Assembly: GCA_018269075.1 (NCBI GenBank)
Contig: JAFDVJ010000039.1
Coordinates: 1-44,537, forward strand
DNA from: Acidobacteriota bacterium
GTDB lineage: Bacteria; Acidobacteriota; Blastocatellia; Pyrinomonadales; Pyrinomonadaceae
DNA length: 44,537 bases
Reading direction: 5' to 3'
Part shown: one piece after another, positions 16,741-25,435 of the stretch
How the letters are laid out: each line of letters starts with the position of its first letter
Numbering within the stretch: the first letter of the stretch is position 1
The notes under the pieces: generated by a model
The model's input: the letters and a program-made list of their open reading frames with translations, nothing else
Told to the model about the DNA's origin: nothing
Database searches by the model: none
Position numbers and translations under genes: made by a program

Positions 16741-18648
16741 TTAGTCTTCCTTGATCGATTTGCCCCTCGTCACCTTTTTGCCCTCTTTGACGAGCTTCTC
16801 CTCGCGGCCTTCGGGCTTAAGCTCGCTGCCCGGCTGCGGGACCTGCGGCGCTTCCGAGGCGGCCTTCGCCTTGCCCTTCGTATAGTCGCGCTTGCGCGGC
16901 GGGATCAGGCCGATGTCGACGGCTTCGTAACTAAATGCCGGCGCTTCCTCGGTGAATTCGGCGATCGTCGTCTTCAGAAACTCCTCGTCGTTGCGGTCCG
17001 GGAAATCCGGCTTGTAATGCGCGCCGCGCGATTCGTTGCGGTTGAGCGCGCCCAAAGTGATGACGCGCGCCAATTGCAGCATATTGTAAAGCTGCCGCGC
17101 GTGCGGGACGGCCTGCGTCGCCCAGAGATTCGAGTCGTTGATCGAGATCTTCTGGTAGCGTTCGAGCAGCTCGAGAATCTTTTCGTCGGTCGCCTTCAGC
17201 CGGTCGTTGTAGCGGACGACCGTCACGTTGTCGGTCATCACCTTGCCGAGCTCGTCGTGGAGCTGGTACTGGTTTTCCGAGCCCTCGTTTTTGATGATCG
17301 AATCGTTGATCTCCTGCTGGCGCTTGAGTTCGGCGGCGTGGACGCCGTTCGTTTCGCTCGCGCCGCGCTCGACGTTCTTGGCGTATTCGATCGCCGACGG
17401 CGCGGCGACGAAGCCGCCGTAAACGCAGGAGACGAGCGAGTTCGCGCCGAGACGGTTCGCGCCGTGGATCGAGTAGTCGCACTCGCCGGCCGCGAAAAGT
17501 CCCGGAATGTTCGTTCTCTGCTCGAAATCGACCCACAATCCGCCCATCGAGTAATGGACGCCCGGGAAGATGCGCATCGGGACGTAGCGCGGGTCGTCGC
17601 CGACGAACATCTCGTAGATTTCGAGGATCGCGCCGAGTTTCCGCGTCAGCGTTTCGGCGTCGATATGCGTCAGGTCGAGATAGACCTGATTTTCGCCGCC
17701 GACGCCGTAGCCGTCGAGACAGACCTGAAAGATCTCGCGCGTCGCGATGTCGCGCGGGACGAGATTGCCGTAGGCCGGATATTTTTCTTCGAGGAAATAC
17801 CAGCGCTCGGCGGTCGGAATGTCCTTCGGCGCGCGCGCGTCGCCCTGATTTTTCGGCACCCAGACGCGGCCGCCCTCGCCGCGCGCCGATTCGCTCATCA
17901 AACGGAGCTTGTCCTCGCCCGGGATCGACGTCGGGTGAACCTGAATGAATTCGCCGTTCGCGTATTTCGCGCCCTGCTGGTAGGCGGCCGAAACCGCGCT
18001 GCCGGTGCAGGTCATCGAGTTCGTCGATTTGCCGAAGATCAGGCCCGGCCCGCCGGTCGCCATAATCACGGCGTCGGCGTAAAACGATTTCAGTTCGAGC
18101 GTCTGCAGGTTCATCGCGACGAGGCCGCGGCAGACCTGGTAATCGTCGAGGACGAGCGAGAGCATTTCCCAGCCTTCGTATTTATTGACCTTGCCGGCCG
18201 CTTCGTATTTGCGGACCTGTTCGTCGAGCGCGTAGAGCAGCTGCTGGCCGGTCGAAGCGCCGGCGAACGCCGTCCGGTGATGGAGCGTGCCGCCGAACCG
18301 CCGGAAATCGATCAGGCCTTCCTGCGTGCGCGAGAACGGGACGCCCATCCGATCGAACAGATTGATGATCTGCGGCGCCATATCGCACATTCTCTTGACG
18401 GGCGGCTGGTTCGCGAGAAAATCGCCGCCGTAAACCGTGTCGTCCAGATGCTTGGCCGGCGAATCGCCTTCGCCTTTCGTGTTGACCGCGCCGTTGATGC
18501 CGCCCTGCGCGCAGACCGAGTGCGAGCGCTTGACCGGGACGACCGAGATCAGATCGACGTCGTGGCCACCTTCGGCGATCTTCATCGCCGCCGCCAGTCC
18601 GGCCAGCCCGCCGCCGACAATCGCAATTTTTAATCCGTTTGATGCCAT
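16741..18648 (-). CDS. sdhA: Succinate dehydrogenase flavoprotein subunit
   Basis: A 635-residue catalytic subunit oxidising succinate to fumarate. It has the dinucleotide-binding motif GGGLAG at 12-17, the covalent-FAD region RSHSVCAQGGING with His43 as the expected attachment residue, and the conserved HGANRLGANSLVSC segment. It groups by eye with the Bacillus/Wolinella-type enzymes that pair with a single cytochrome b subunit. The last 50 or so residues form a Lys/Glu/Pro-rich tail (to KKVTRGKSIKED) longer than usual. It starts 29 bases after sdhC, and no strong ribosome site is visible. Confidence 0.97.
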   Translation of the reverse strand: MASNGLKIAIVGGGLAGLAAAMKIAEGGHDVDLISVVPVKRSHSVCAQGGINGAVNTKGEGDSPAKHLDDTVYGGDFLANQPPVKRMCDMAPQIINLFDRMGVPFSRTQEGLIDFRRFGGTLHHRTAFAGASTGQQLLYALDEQVRKYEAAGKVNKYEGWEMLSLVLDDYQVCRGLVAMNLQTLELKSFYADAVIMATGGPGLIFGKSTNSMTCTGSAVSAAYQQGAKYANGEFIQVHPTSIPGEDKLRLMSESARGEGGRVWVPKNQGDARAPKDIPTAERWYFLEEKYPAYGNLVPRDIATREIFQVCLDGYGVGGENQVYLDLTHIDAETLTRKLGAILEIYEMFVGDDPRYVPMRIFPGVHYSMGGLWVDFEQRTNIPGLFAAGECDYSIHGANRLGANSLVSCVYGGFVAAPSAIEYAKNVERGASETNGVHAAELKRQQEINDSIIKNEGSENQYQLHDELGKVMTDNVTVVRYNDRLKATDEKILELLERYQKISINDSNLWATQAVPHARQLYNMLQLARVITLGALNRNESRGAHYKPDFPDRNDEEFLKTTIAEFTEEAPAFSYEAVDIGLIPPRKRDYTKGKAKAASEAPQVPQPGSELKPEGREEKLVKEGKKVTRGKSIKED

Positions 18649-18677
18649 AGTTTTATCTTTAAGAATGTGTTTTGGTT

Positions 18678-19397
18678 TTAGAATTTACCCGTTTTGCCCG
18701 GTTCGACGACGCCTTTCTTCTCCGCGCCCTCGCAAAGGGCCTTCGGGAACAGCCCGCACGGCCTGATGAAGGAAAACGCCGCGTTCGTGCCGACGGCGAA
18801 GAGGCCGACCGCCACCGCGATGCTCACGTAAAGCATATATTTCTGCGCCTTCTCGCCGATCACGATGCCCCAGTCGACGACGAACAGCCAGAGGCCGTAA
18901 CCGAGATGCCAGGCGGTCGCGGCGATGCCCAGAATGTAAAAAACCAGCACCCAGACGATCGAGAATTCGCGCGAGACGATCGAAAAGGCGAGCGACGCGT
19001 TGCCGGCGACCGGCGTCTGGTTGAGGCCCGGAATGAGCCCGAAGCGGAAATTCAGAATATGGAAAAACACGAACAGGAACAGAAAGACGCCCGTCACGCG
19101 CTGGAAGAAATAGAACCAGTTGCGCCCGTAGCCGTAATTTCCGACGTTGACGCGCGCCTCGCTCGAAATGATGATGCCGTAGACCGAGTGATACAGGAGC
19201 GGGACGAAGATCCCGAAGATCTCGATGAACAGAAGATACGGCAGATGATGAATGTCTTCGACCGCGCCGTTGAAGACCTTCTCGCCGTTCATCGCCTTCG
19301 AATTGGTAAAAAAGTGGACGAACAGAAAAATTCCGAGCGGCACGACGCCGGTTATCTGATGCAATTTTCTGAGCAGAAAAGTATTGCTGATTTTCAT
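18678..19397 (-). CDS. sdhC: Succinate dehydrogenase cytochrome b558 subunit
   Basis: A 239-residue integral membrane protein with five hydrophobic segments that anchors SdhAB and binds two haems. Histidines fall at positions 13, 28, 70, 113 and 164; the first four coincide exactly with His13, 28, 70 and 113 of the Bacillus subtilis SdhC family, and 164 corresponds to its His155 after a short insertion. No separate sdhD is present, as expected for this type. The start has AAGGA about eight bases upstream. It is the first gene of the locus, divergent from a LysR gene. Confidence 0.95.
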   Translation of the reverse strand: MKISNTFLLRKLHQITGVVPLGIFLFVHFFTNSKAMNGEKVFNGAVEDIHHLPYLLFIEIFGIFVPLLYHSVYGIIISSEARVNVGNYGYGRNWFYFFQRVTGVFLFLFVFFHILNFRFGLIPGLNQTPVAGNASLAFSIVSREFSIVWVLVFYILGIAATAWHLGYGLWLFVVDWGIVIGEKAQKYMLYVSIAVAVGLFAVGTNAAFSFIRPCGLFPKALCEGAEKKGVVEPGKTGKF

Positions 19398-19688
19398 TAC
19401 GTTTTTCCTTATCTGGTTGGTAAGTTACTGCCTTTCCGGCAATTATATTTGCCCGAAAGTCGTAAATCAAACTTTGTGATATAAAAGAATATCAAAAACC
19501 ACCGAATTATTTAGTATATTTCATTATCTATTTTGAATCTGATAAGATAAAATGAATTCTCTTTACTGTATTATTCAGACAAACTAATTTGAATTTGATC
19601 AGTTATTCGAGAGCGTTCGGACGTCGTAGGGACAACGCTTTTAATTTGAAGCCCCGGTGAACGACGCTCCACGAACAACGAACGGTTT
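19398..19688. promoter_or_regulatory. Divergent promoter region between sdhC and the LysR gene
   Basis: This 290-base AT-rich spacer must hold promoters for both directions. Candidate operators seen are GGCAA-N6-TTGCC at 19438-19453, TGATAT-N6-ATATCA at 19477-19494 and TTATCT-N15-AGATAA at 19524-19550. The last two have the dyad layout LysR proteins bind. Assignment of binding is inference. Confidence 0.45.
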
Positions 19689-20579
19689 ATGCACATCGAA
19701 ACGTTAAAAGTATTTTGCGATCTGGTCGATTTACAAAGTTTCTCGCTGGCCGCCGAGCGGAATTTCATCACGCAGTCGGCGGTCAGCCAACAGATCCGCA
19801 CGCTCGAAGACAAATTCAAGCGGCGGCTGCTCGAACGGGTGCGGGGACGGCGCGAGGTCCGGCTGACGACGGCCGGCGAGGTTTTCTACCGCGAGGCGAA
19901 AAACGTGCTCGACTGCTACGACACGCTCAACGAGAGTATGCGCGGGCTCGTCGGCAAGATCGGCGGCACGGTCAAGGTCGCGACGATCTACTCGATCGGA
20001 CTCCACGAATTTCCGCCGAAGGTCCGCGAATTTATGTCGAAGTTCCCGTCGGTCAAGATCGATCTCGAATATTCGCGAACCACGCGCGTCGTCCGCGACG
20101 TGCTGAACGGGCTCGTCGAGCTCGGCGTGGTCGCCTTTCCCGAGCCGCGGCGCGGCCTGACGATCGTCCCGATGCAGAGCGACCGGCTCGTGCTGATCTG
20201 CCCGCTCGATCACGAGTTCGCCAAAAAACAGACCGTCAAGACGACGCAGCTCAAGGGCCGCGATTTCGTCCTGTTCGAGCGCGACATCCCGACGCGCAAG
20301 GCGATCGACAAGATCCTGAAGACGCACGGCGTCGAGGTTCACAAGGTCGCCGAATTCGACAACATCGAAACGATCAAGCGCGCCGTCGAGGTCGGTTTCG
20401 GGATGGCGATCGTCCCGTACCCGTCGGTCGAGGACGAGGAGCGAAACGGCCAGCTCGCCGTCATTCAGCTCGCCGAAAAGGAATGGGTGCGGCCCGTCGG
20501 CGTGATCTACCGAAGCGACCGCAATCTCTCGCTCGCCGCCAAAAAATTCGTCCAGCTGCTCGAAAACAGCTCTCAATAA
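19689..20579 (+). CDS. LysR family transcriptional regulator
   Basis: A 296-residue regulator. The N-terminal winged helix-turn-helix (about 2-60, SLAAERNFITQSAVSQQIRT) is typical. The C-terminal substrate-binding domain (about 90-295) has the two-lobed periplasmic-binding-protein fold; its sequence resembles the CysB/CysL side of the family. Divergent placement from sdhC suggests it may control the sdh locus and itself, because LysR regulators usually act on the divergent neighbour. The effector is unknown. The start ATG lacks a strong ribosome site, but the domain begins at once. Confidence 0.92.
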   Translation: MHIETLKVFCDLVDLQSFSLAAERNFITQSAVSQQIRTLEDKFKRRLLERVRGRREVRLTTAGEVFYREAKNVLDCYDTLNESMRGLVGKIGGTVKVATIYSIGLHEFPPKVREFMSKFPSVKIDLEYSRTTRVVRDVLNGLVELGVVAFPEPRRGLTIVPMQSDRLVLICPLDHEFAKKQTVKTTQLKGRDFVLFERDIPTRKAIDKILKTHGVEVHKVAEFDNIETIKRAVEVGFGMAIVPYPSVEDEERNGQLAVIQLAEKEWVRPVGVIYRSDRNLSLAAKKFVQLLENSSQ

Positions 20580-20833
20580 CTTTTCGCTCCGGCCCGCGGG
20601 CGGGGCGCGCGCTTTGCCCGCGAACCGTTTTCCGCCCGCGTCGCTTCAAAAAAAATCTGGTCTTTTTTCGCCGGCCGGTGTAAATTGTTATCGATACCGA
20701 TTTCAAACGCCGTGCCGGCGACGATTTTCGACAGGCTTCGGACTCTTTCCCGAACGCCCGTTTCGACGGTTTCGTTTATTCCCTCTCGACCGGCCGGCAG
20801 CTTTACGGATTCACGAAAAGGAGCGAATACATT
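20580..20833. other. Spacer between the LysR gene and the M36 peptidase gene
   Basis: No gene is supported. A GC-rich stem (CGGGC with GCCCG) lies just after the LysR stop and may end that transcript. The M36 ribosome site AAGGAG is at 20818-20823. Confidence 0.4.
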
Positions 20834-23800
20834 ATGGCCTCGCAGACGCTTTTGCCGAAAAAAATCTTCGCGATCTTGTTTATTTTCGGCGCGATTTCCG
20901 TCCTTCTGTTCCGCTATTTCCCGACCGCCGCCGAGCGTCCGGCCGCCGTTCCCAAACCCGTCCGTCCCGAAAACTACGACCTCCGCACGGCCCGCGACGA
21001 ACGCGCCGCCCGGACGCTCGCCGAATTTACCGGAGAGTCGCCGCAAACCGCCGGACGGCAAAGAAAATCCGCGGCCCGCGCGGCCCGGCGGCTGCGCGCG
21101 CTGATTCCGAACCTGCGCGTCGAATACGACGACGCGCTCGGCGTCCCCGAAATCGTCGCGATCGAGGCCGGCCCGCAGACGAAATTCCTGACCGGGCCGC
21201 GCGACACGGGCCGCGCCGCCGCGCTCCGCGCTTTTCTCAAACAAAATTCCGCGCTTTTCGGGCTCGCCGCCGCGCCGGTCGACGCGCTCGAAACGACCGC
21301 CGATTACGCGAACCCCGACGGCCGCCTCGCGTTCGTCGGGCTCGCCCAGTCGGTCGGCGGCATCCCGGTCTTTGGCGGCGGGGTGCGGGCCGCCTTCACC
21401 CGCCGCGGCGAAATCGTCCGGATCGTCAATAATCTCGCGCCGGGACTCGACGAGGCGAATCCGTCGACGGATTTCGGCGATCCGCTCGACGCCGTCAAAG
21501 CGGCGGCCGCGGCCGTCGACGACGAATTGCCGCCCGCCGGCCGCGCGCGAAACGAGCGGCTCTCGACCGCAATGAAAGCCGTTTTCGGCGCGGGCGAGCG
21601 GGCAACGACCGCCGAAAAGACTTATTTCCCGCTCGCGCCGGGCGTCGCGCGGCCCGCCTGGCGCGTGCTTTGGTGGGGCGAACCGGACGCATTTTACATC
21701 GTCGTCGACGCCGCGACCGGCACGCTTTTGTGGCGCAAGAACATCACCCAGTATCAAACCCAGCCGGCGACCTACAACGTTTACGGCAGCGCGACGAGCC
21801 TCCTCAAAACGGCCGACAGCCCGACCGCCTTCACGCCCGGCTGCCTGACGCCGCTCGTCTGTCCCGAACCGCCGATCATCGATCGCCAGAGCTTTACATT
21901 GATCGGCAACGAGCCGCCGTATAATTTCAACAACCTCGGCTGGATTCCGGACGGCGAGAACCGGACGATCGGCAACGCGGTCGAAGCCGGCATCGACCGC
22001 GACGGCATTCAGGGCGTCGATCCGAACGGCCACGCCGTCGGCAGCCCGAATCGGACCTTCGTTTTCAATTACAATCCCGCGCCGGGCAATCCGCCGCCCG
22101 GCGACGCCCCGCTTCAGACCTTCTTTCAAAACGGCTCGGTGACCAATGCCTTTTACGTCACAAACCGCTTTCACGACGAGACTTACCGGCTCGGCTTCAC
22201 CGAAGCGGCCGGAAATTTTCAAACCGACAATTTCGGGCGCGGCGGCGTCGGCAACGATTCGCTTTCGGTCGAGGTTCAGGACTCGAGCGGGACCAACAAC
22301 ATCAACTTTTCGACCCCGGCCGACGGCGGACGCGGCCGACTGCAGTTATTTATCTGGACCGGCTCGACCCCCAACCGCGACGGCGCGCTCGACGCTCAGA
22401 CGATCGTTCACGAACTGACGCACGGACTTTCAAGCCGGCTGGTCGGAAACGGTTCGGGGCTCGGCGGCAATATGGCGCGCGGGATGGGCGAAGGCTGGTC
22501 GGATTTCTACGCGCTCGCGCTTTTATCCGAGCCGGCGGATAACGATTCCGGCACCTACGCGATCGGCGGCTACGTGCTCAACGGTTTTTCCACGGCGCCG
22601 TATTATTACGGTCTCCGGCGCTTTCCGTTGGCCCTCAAATCGTCGGTCGGCGCCAACAATCTGCCGTTTGATCCGCTCACTTTCGGCAATCTCAACGCCG
22701 GCAACTGTTCCAATTTTCAAGCCGCTTTTCCGCCCAATCCAGGCATCGCGGCGCCGTGCGATTCGGCATTATTCATCGGCGAAGTCTGGGCCTCGGCGCT
22801 GTGGGAGATGCGTCATCAACTGATTTTGCGGCACGGCGCCGACGACGGAAACCGCCGCGCGCTGCAGTATATCACCGACGGGATGAAGCTCTCGCCGCTC
22901 AATCCGACGATGCTCCAGGGCCGCGACGCGATCATCGCCGCCGCGGCCGTTGTTGATTCAGCCGACGCCGCCGCCGTCCGCCGCGGCTTCGCGATTCGCG
23001 GGATGGGTTATTCGGCGACGATCGTCAACGCCGGTTCGGGAAATAACACGACGGGCGTGATCGAGGCTTTCGACGAGCTGCCGAACGTCGTCATCGCGCC
23101 CGGTTTTACCGTCAGCGACGCGCCGGGCAACAACAACGGCTATCCCGACCGCGGCGAACATCTCGCGCTGGTCGTCCCGCTCGTCAACCCGAACGGCTTC
23201 ACCGTGACCGGCGTCAGCGTGCAGGTCGCCGGCGGCGGCACGGCCAGTTACGGCGACATCGCCGCCGGGCAGACCGTCACGCGAAACATCGACTACACAT
23301 TTCCGGCCGACCCGTGCGCCGCGTCGGCCGTCACGCTGACCTTCACCATTACCGGCACCAACGCGACGACGCGCACCGAGACGCGGCGGATCTTTCTCGG
23401 CGTCCCGGGCGGCGTCGGCCAGACTTTCGCCAATTCGACGCCGGTCACGATCAACGACGCCGGCCCGTCGTCGCCCTACGGCACGAGCATCAGCGTTTCC
23501 GGCGTGACCGGCGTCCGCAATCTGCGGCTCGATCTGCTCGATCTCTCGCACTCGTTTCCGGGCGACGTCGATATGCTGCTCGTCGGGCCGGGCGGACAGA
23601 CGTTCGAGGTGATGTCCGATCAGGGCGGCGACGCCGATCTCTTTCACGTCAGCCTGAGCCTCACCGATTCCGCGCTGACGGCGCTTCCGTCGGCGATCGC
23701 GACCGGCACTTACCGGCCGACGGCCGACGGAAGCGCCGAGACGTTTCCCGCGCCCGCGCCGGCCGGTCCCTACAATCTGCCCGCGCCGGGCGGAACGGCG

Positions 23801-24775
23801 ACCTTCGCTACGGTTTACGGCAGCGCGACGGCGAACGGCACGTGGACGCTTTATATAATGGACGACGCCGCGACCGACACCGGATCGCTCGCCGGCGGCT
23901 GGTCGCTGACGCTCGAGCCGCCCGTCTATCTGCCGCTCTGTCTGAGCCGCACGCGCGGCGATTTCGACGGCGACGGGCGGGCCGACGTCGCGGTTTTCCG
24001 GCCTTCGGACGGCGTCTGGTATCTGAACCGCTCGACGGCGGGCTTTACCGCCGCCCGCTGGGGAATCTCGACCGATCAGCCGGTGCCCGGCGATTTCGAC
24101 GGCGACTTCAAGACGGACGTCGCGGTTTTCCGGCCGACCGCCGATCCGGCGCAGCCCGATTTTTATATTCTGAACAGCTCGACGCTCGGTTTTAACGGCG
24201 TTTCGTGGGGACTGCCGGGCGATCTGCCGGCGATCGGGGATTACGACGGCGACGGCCGGGACGATCTCGCCGTCTTCCGACCGTCGAACCACACTTTCTA
24301 CGTGCTCAGGAGCGCCGGCGGCGTGCTGACGTTTTCGGGAATCGCGGACGGCTTGCCGGTCACGGGCGATTTCGACGGCGACGGCAAAGCCGATTTCGTG
24401 ACCTATCTGATCGACGGCTGGTTGACGGCGCTTTCGTCCGCGAATTACGCGACGGTGAATTTCACGCGCTGGGGCCTTGCCGGCGACAAGCCGGTCGCGG
24501 CCGATTACGACGGCGACGGCAAGGCCGATCTCGCGGTTTTCCGGCCGTCCGAAGGCGTCTGGTACATCAGCGGCAGCACGGCCGGCAATCTGTTCGTGCC
24601 GTTCGGCATCGCGACCGACGTCCCCGCGCCGGCCGATTTCGACGGCGACGGCCGGGCGGATGTCGCCGTTTACCGCAGCGGCACGTGGTACGTCAATCGT
24701 TCTTCGAGCGGGCTCCTGATCACGCAGTTCGGGCTCGCCGGCGACCGGCCGCTGCCGAACGCCTATCTGCCGTAA
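20834..24775 (+). CDS. Secreted M36 (fungalysin) metallopeptidase with P-domain and FG-GAP repeats
   Basis: A 1313-residue zinc protease. A hydrophobic segment near residues 10-27 is a signal peptide or anchor. A fungalysin-type propeptide follows (about 55-310). The catalytic core carries HELTH (His526, Glu527, His530) and the third ligand region GEGWSD (Glu553). About 859-1030 is a proprotein-convertase P-domain-like jelly roll (LDLSHSFPGDVDMLLVGP). The C terminus (about 1039-1310) has six FG-GAP/VCBS-type repeats with calcium-loop motifs such as DFDGDGRADVAVFRPSDGVWY-like units; one (DFDGDGKADFVTYLIDGW) is divergent. AAGGAG precedes the ATG. Likely role: extracellular protein degradation. 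Confidence 0.94.
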   Translation: MASQTLLPKKIFAILFIFGAISVLLFRYFPTAAERPAAVPKPVRPENYDLRTARDERAARTLAEFTGESPQTAGRQRKSAARAARRLRALIPNLRVEYDDALGVPEIVAIEAGPQTKFLTGPRDTGRAAALRAFLKQNSALFGLAAAPVDALETTADYANPDGRLAFVGLAQSVGGIPVFGGGVRAAFTRRGEIVRIVNNLAPGLDEANPSTDFGDPLDAVKAAAAAVDDELPPAGRARNERLSTAMKAVFGAGERATTAEKTYFPLAPGVARPAWRVLWWGEPDAFYIVVDAATGTLLWRKNITQYQTQPATYNVYGSATSLLKTADSPTAFTPGCLTPLVCPEPPIIDRQSFTLIGNEPPYNFNNLGWIPDGENRTIGNAVEAGIDRDGIQGVDPNGHAVGSPNRTFVFNYNPAPGNPPPGDAPLQTFFQNGSVTNAFYVTNRFHDETYRLGFTEAAGNFQTDNFGRGGVGNDSLSVEVQDSSGTNNINFSTPADGGRGRLQLFIWTGSTPNRDGALDAQTIVHELTHGLSSRLVGNGSGLGGNMARGMGEGWSDFYALALLSEPADNDSGTYAIGGYVLNGFSTAPYYYGLRRFPLALKSSVGANNLPFDPLTFGNLNAGNCSNFQAAFPPNPGIAAPCDSALFIGEVWASALWEMRHQLILRHGADDGNRRALQYITDGMKLSPLNPTMLQGRDAIIAAAAVVDSADAAAVRRGFAIRGMGYSATIVNAGSGNNTTGVIEAFDELPNVVIAPGFTVSDAPGNNNGYPDRGEHLALVVPLVNPNGFTVTGVSVQVAGGGTASYGDIAAGQTVTRNIDYTFPADPCAASAVTLTFTITGTNATTRTETRRIFLGVPGGVGQTFANSTPVTINDAGPSSPYGTSISVSGVTGVRNLRLDLLDLSHSFPGDVDMLLVGPGGQTFEVMSDQGGDADLFHVSLSLTDSALTALPSAIATGTYRPTADGSAETFPAPAPAGPYNLPAPGGTATFATVYGSATANGTWTLYIMDDAATDTGSLAGGWSLTLEPPVYLPLCLSRTRGDFDGDGRADVAVFRPSDGVWYLNRSTAGFTAARWGISTDQPVPGDFDGDFKTDVAVFRPTADPAQPDFYILNSSTLGFNGVSWGLPGDLPAIGDYDGDGRDDLAVFRPSNHTFYVLRSAGGVLTFSGIADGLPVTGDFDGDGKADFVTYLIDGWLTALSSANYATVNFTRWGLAGDKPVAADYDGDGKADLAVFRPSEGVWYISGSTAGNLFVPFGIATDVPAPADFDGDGRADVAVYRSGTWYVNRSSSGLLITQFGLAGDRPLPNAYLP

Positions 24776-24777
24776 AA

Positions 24778-24815
24778 AACCGGCCGAAAAGCCGGCCGAA
24801 ACATTTTATCCGGAA
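24778..24815. terminator. Possible terminator after the M36 gene
   Basis: A CCGGC-CGAAAA-GCCGG hairpin begins right after the TAA. The plus side is followed by a short T-rich stretch, and the minus side by TTTTTT, so it could work in both directions. Confidence 0.45.
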
Positions 24816-24876
24816 TCGAGACCGAAAATCGCCGCCCGTCTTGATTCCGGACAAAAAAATCTGCTATTTTGATTGC

Positions 24877-25287
24877 GTGGAAGAAAATCCCCCGGAACCC
24901 CTTGAATCTTCCAAGGCCTACGATCTTTCTTTCGAGCATCGTCCGGAGTATCTTTATGCCTTTGTGACGGGCGAGAAGGACAGCTACGACATCTCCAGAC
25001 AATTCTGGCTGGAAATCGCCGCCGAATGTCACAAATCCAAGTATCAAAAAGTGCTGATCGAGGAGAACATCAGGGAAAACGTCTCGATGTCGGAGATGTA
25101 CCGGTTCGCCTCGGAAATCCCGCGCCTCGGTTTCTTCGGGATTCGCGTCGCCTTCGTCGATCTGTGCGACGAACAGCGGCAGCTCAATAAGTTCGGCGAG
25201 ACGGTCGCGACCAACCGCGGCCTCTTCAGCCGCGTTTTCGACACGGCCGCCGAGGCCGAACGCTGGCTTTTATCTGAAGACTGTTGA
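24877..25287 (+). CDS. Small STAS-like/SpoIIAA-like hypothetical protein
   Basis: A 136-residue protein if the GTG at 24877 is the start; an in-frame TTG at 24841 is the alternative, and neither has a clear ribosome site. The pattern of alternating strands and helices (YLYAFVTGEKDSYDIS..FWLEIAAE..., KVLIEENIRENVSMSEM..., FGIRVAFVD) is like STAS/SpoIIAA-type folds, but no phosphorylatable serine motif is evident. It lies between the M36 gene and a signalling cluster that contains a STAS protein, so a link is possible but unproven. Confidence 0.6.
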   Translation: MEENPPEPLESSKAYDLSFEHRPEYLYAFVTGEKDSYDISRQFWLEIAAECHKSKYQKVLIEENIRENVSMSEMYRFASEIPRLGFFGIRVAFVDLCDEQRQLNKFGETVATNRGLFSRVFDTAAEAERWLLSEDC

Positions 25288-25298
25288 TGTAAAGGAAC

Positions 25299-25419
25299 GC
25301 CGGCATCGCGGCCGGCAAGGCGTTTGCAAAACCTACCAACGCTTCATTTCCCCGCTCATTTCAGAAAAATGAAACGCTGTTACGCCGCTGGCGCGGCGTT
25401 TGCCGGCCGAGATGCCGGC
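25299..25419. repeat. Inverted repeat with 20-base arms in a convergent spacer
   Basis: GCCGGCATCGCGGCCGGCAA (25299-25318) and TTGCCGGCCGAGATGCCGGC (25400-25419) are inverted copies with one mismatch. The 81-base interior holds a weaker nested stem (AACGCTTCATTT with AAATGAAACGCT). It fills the gap between convergent genes and may be a dispersed REP-like element. Confidence 0.65.
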
Positions 25420-25435
25420 GCTCCGTTCATTTAGG

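Noticed and set aside
20676..20700. Sigma-54-like sequence before the M36 gene
   Set aside because: The GG-to-GT distance is 10, not 12, and TGGCA is absent.
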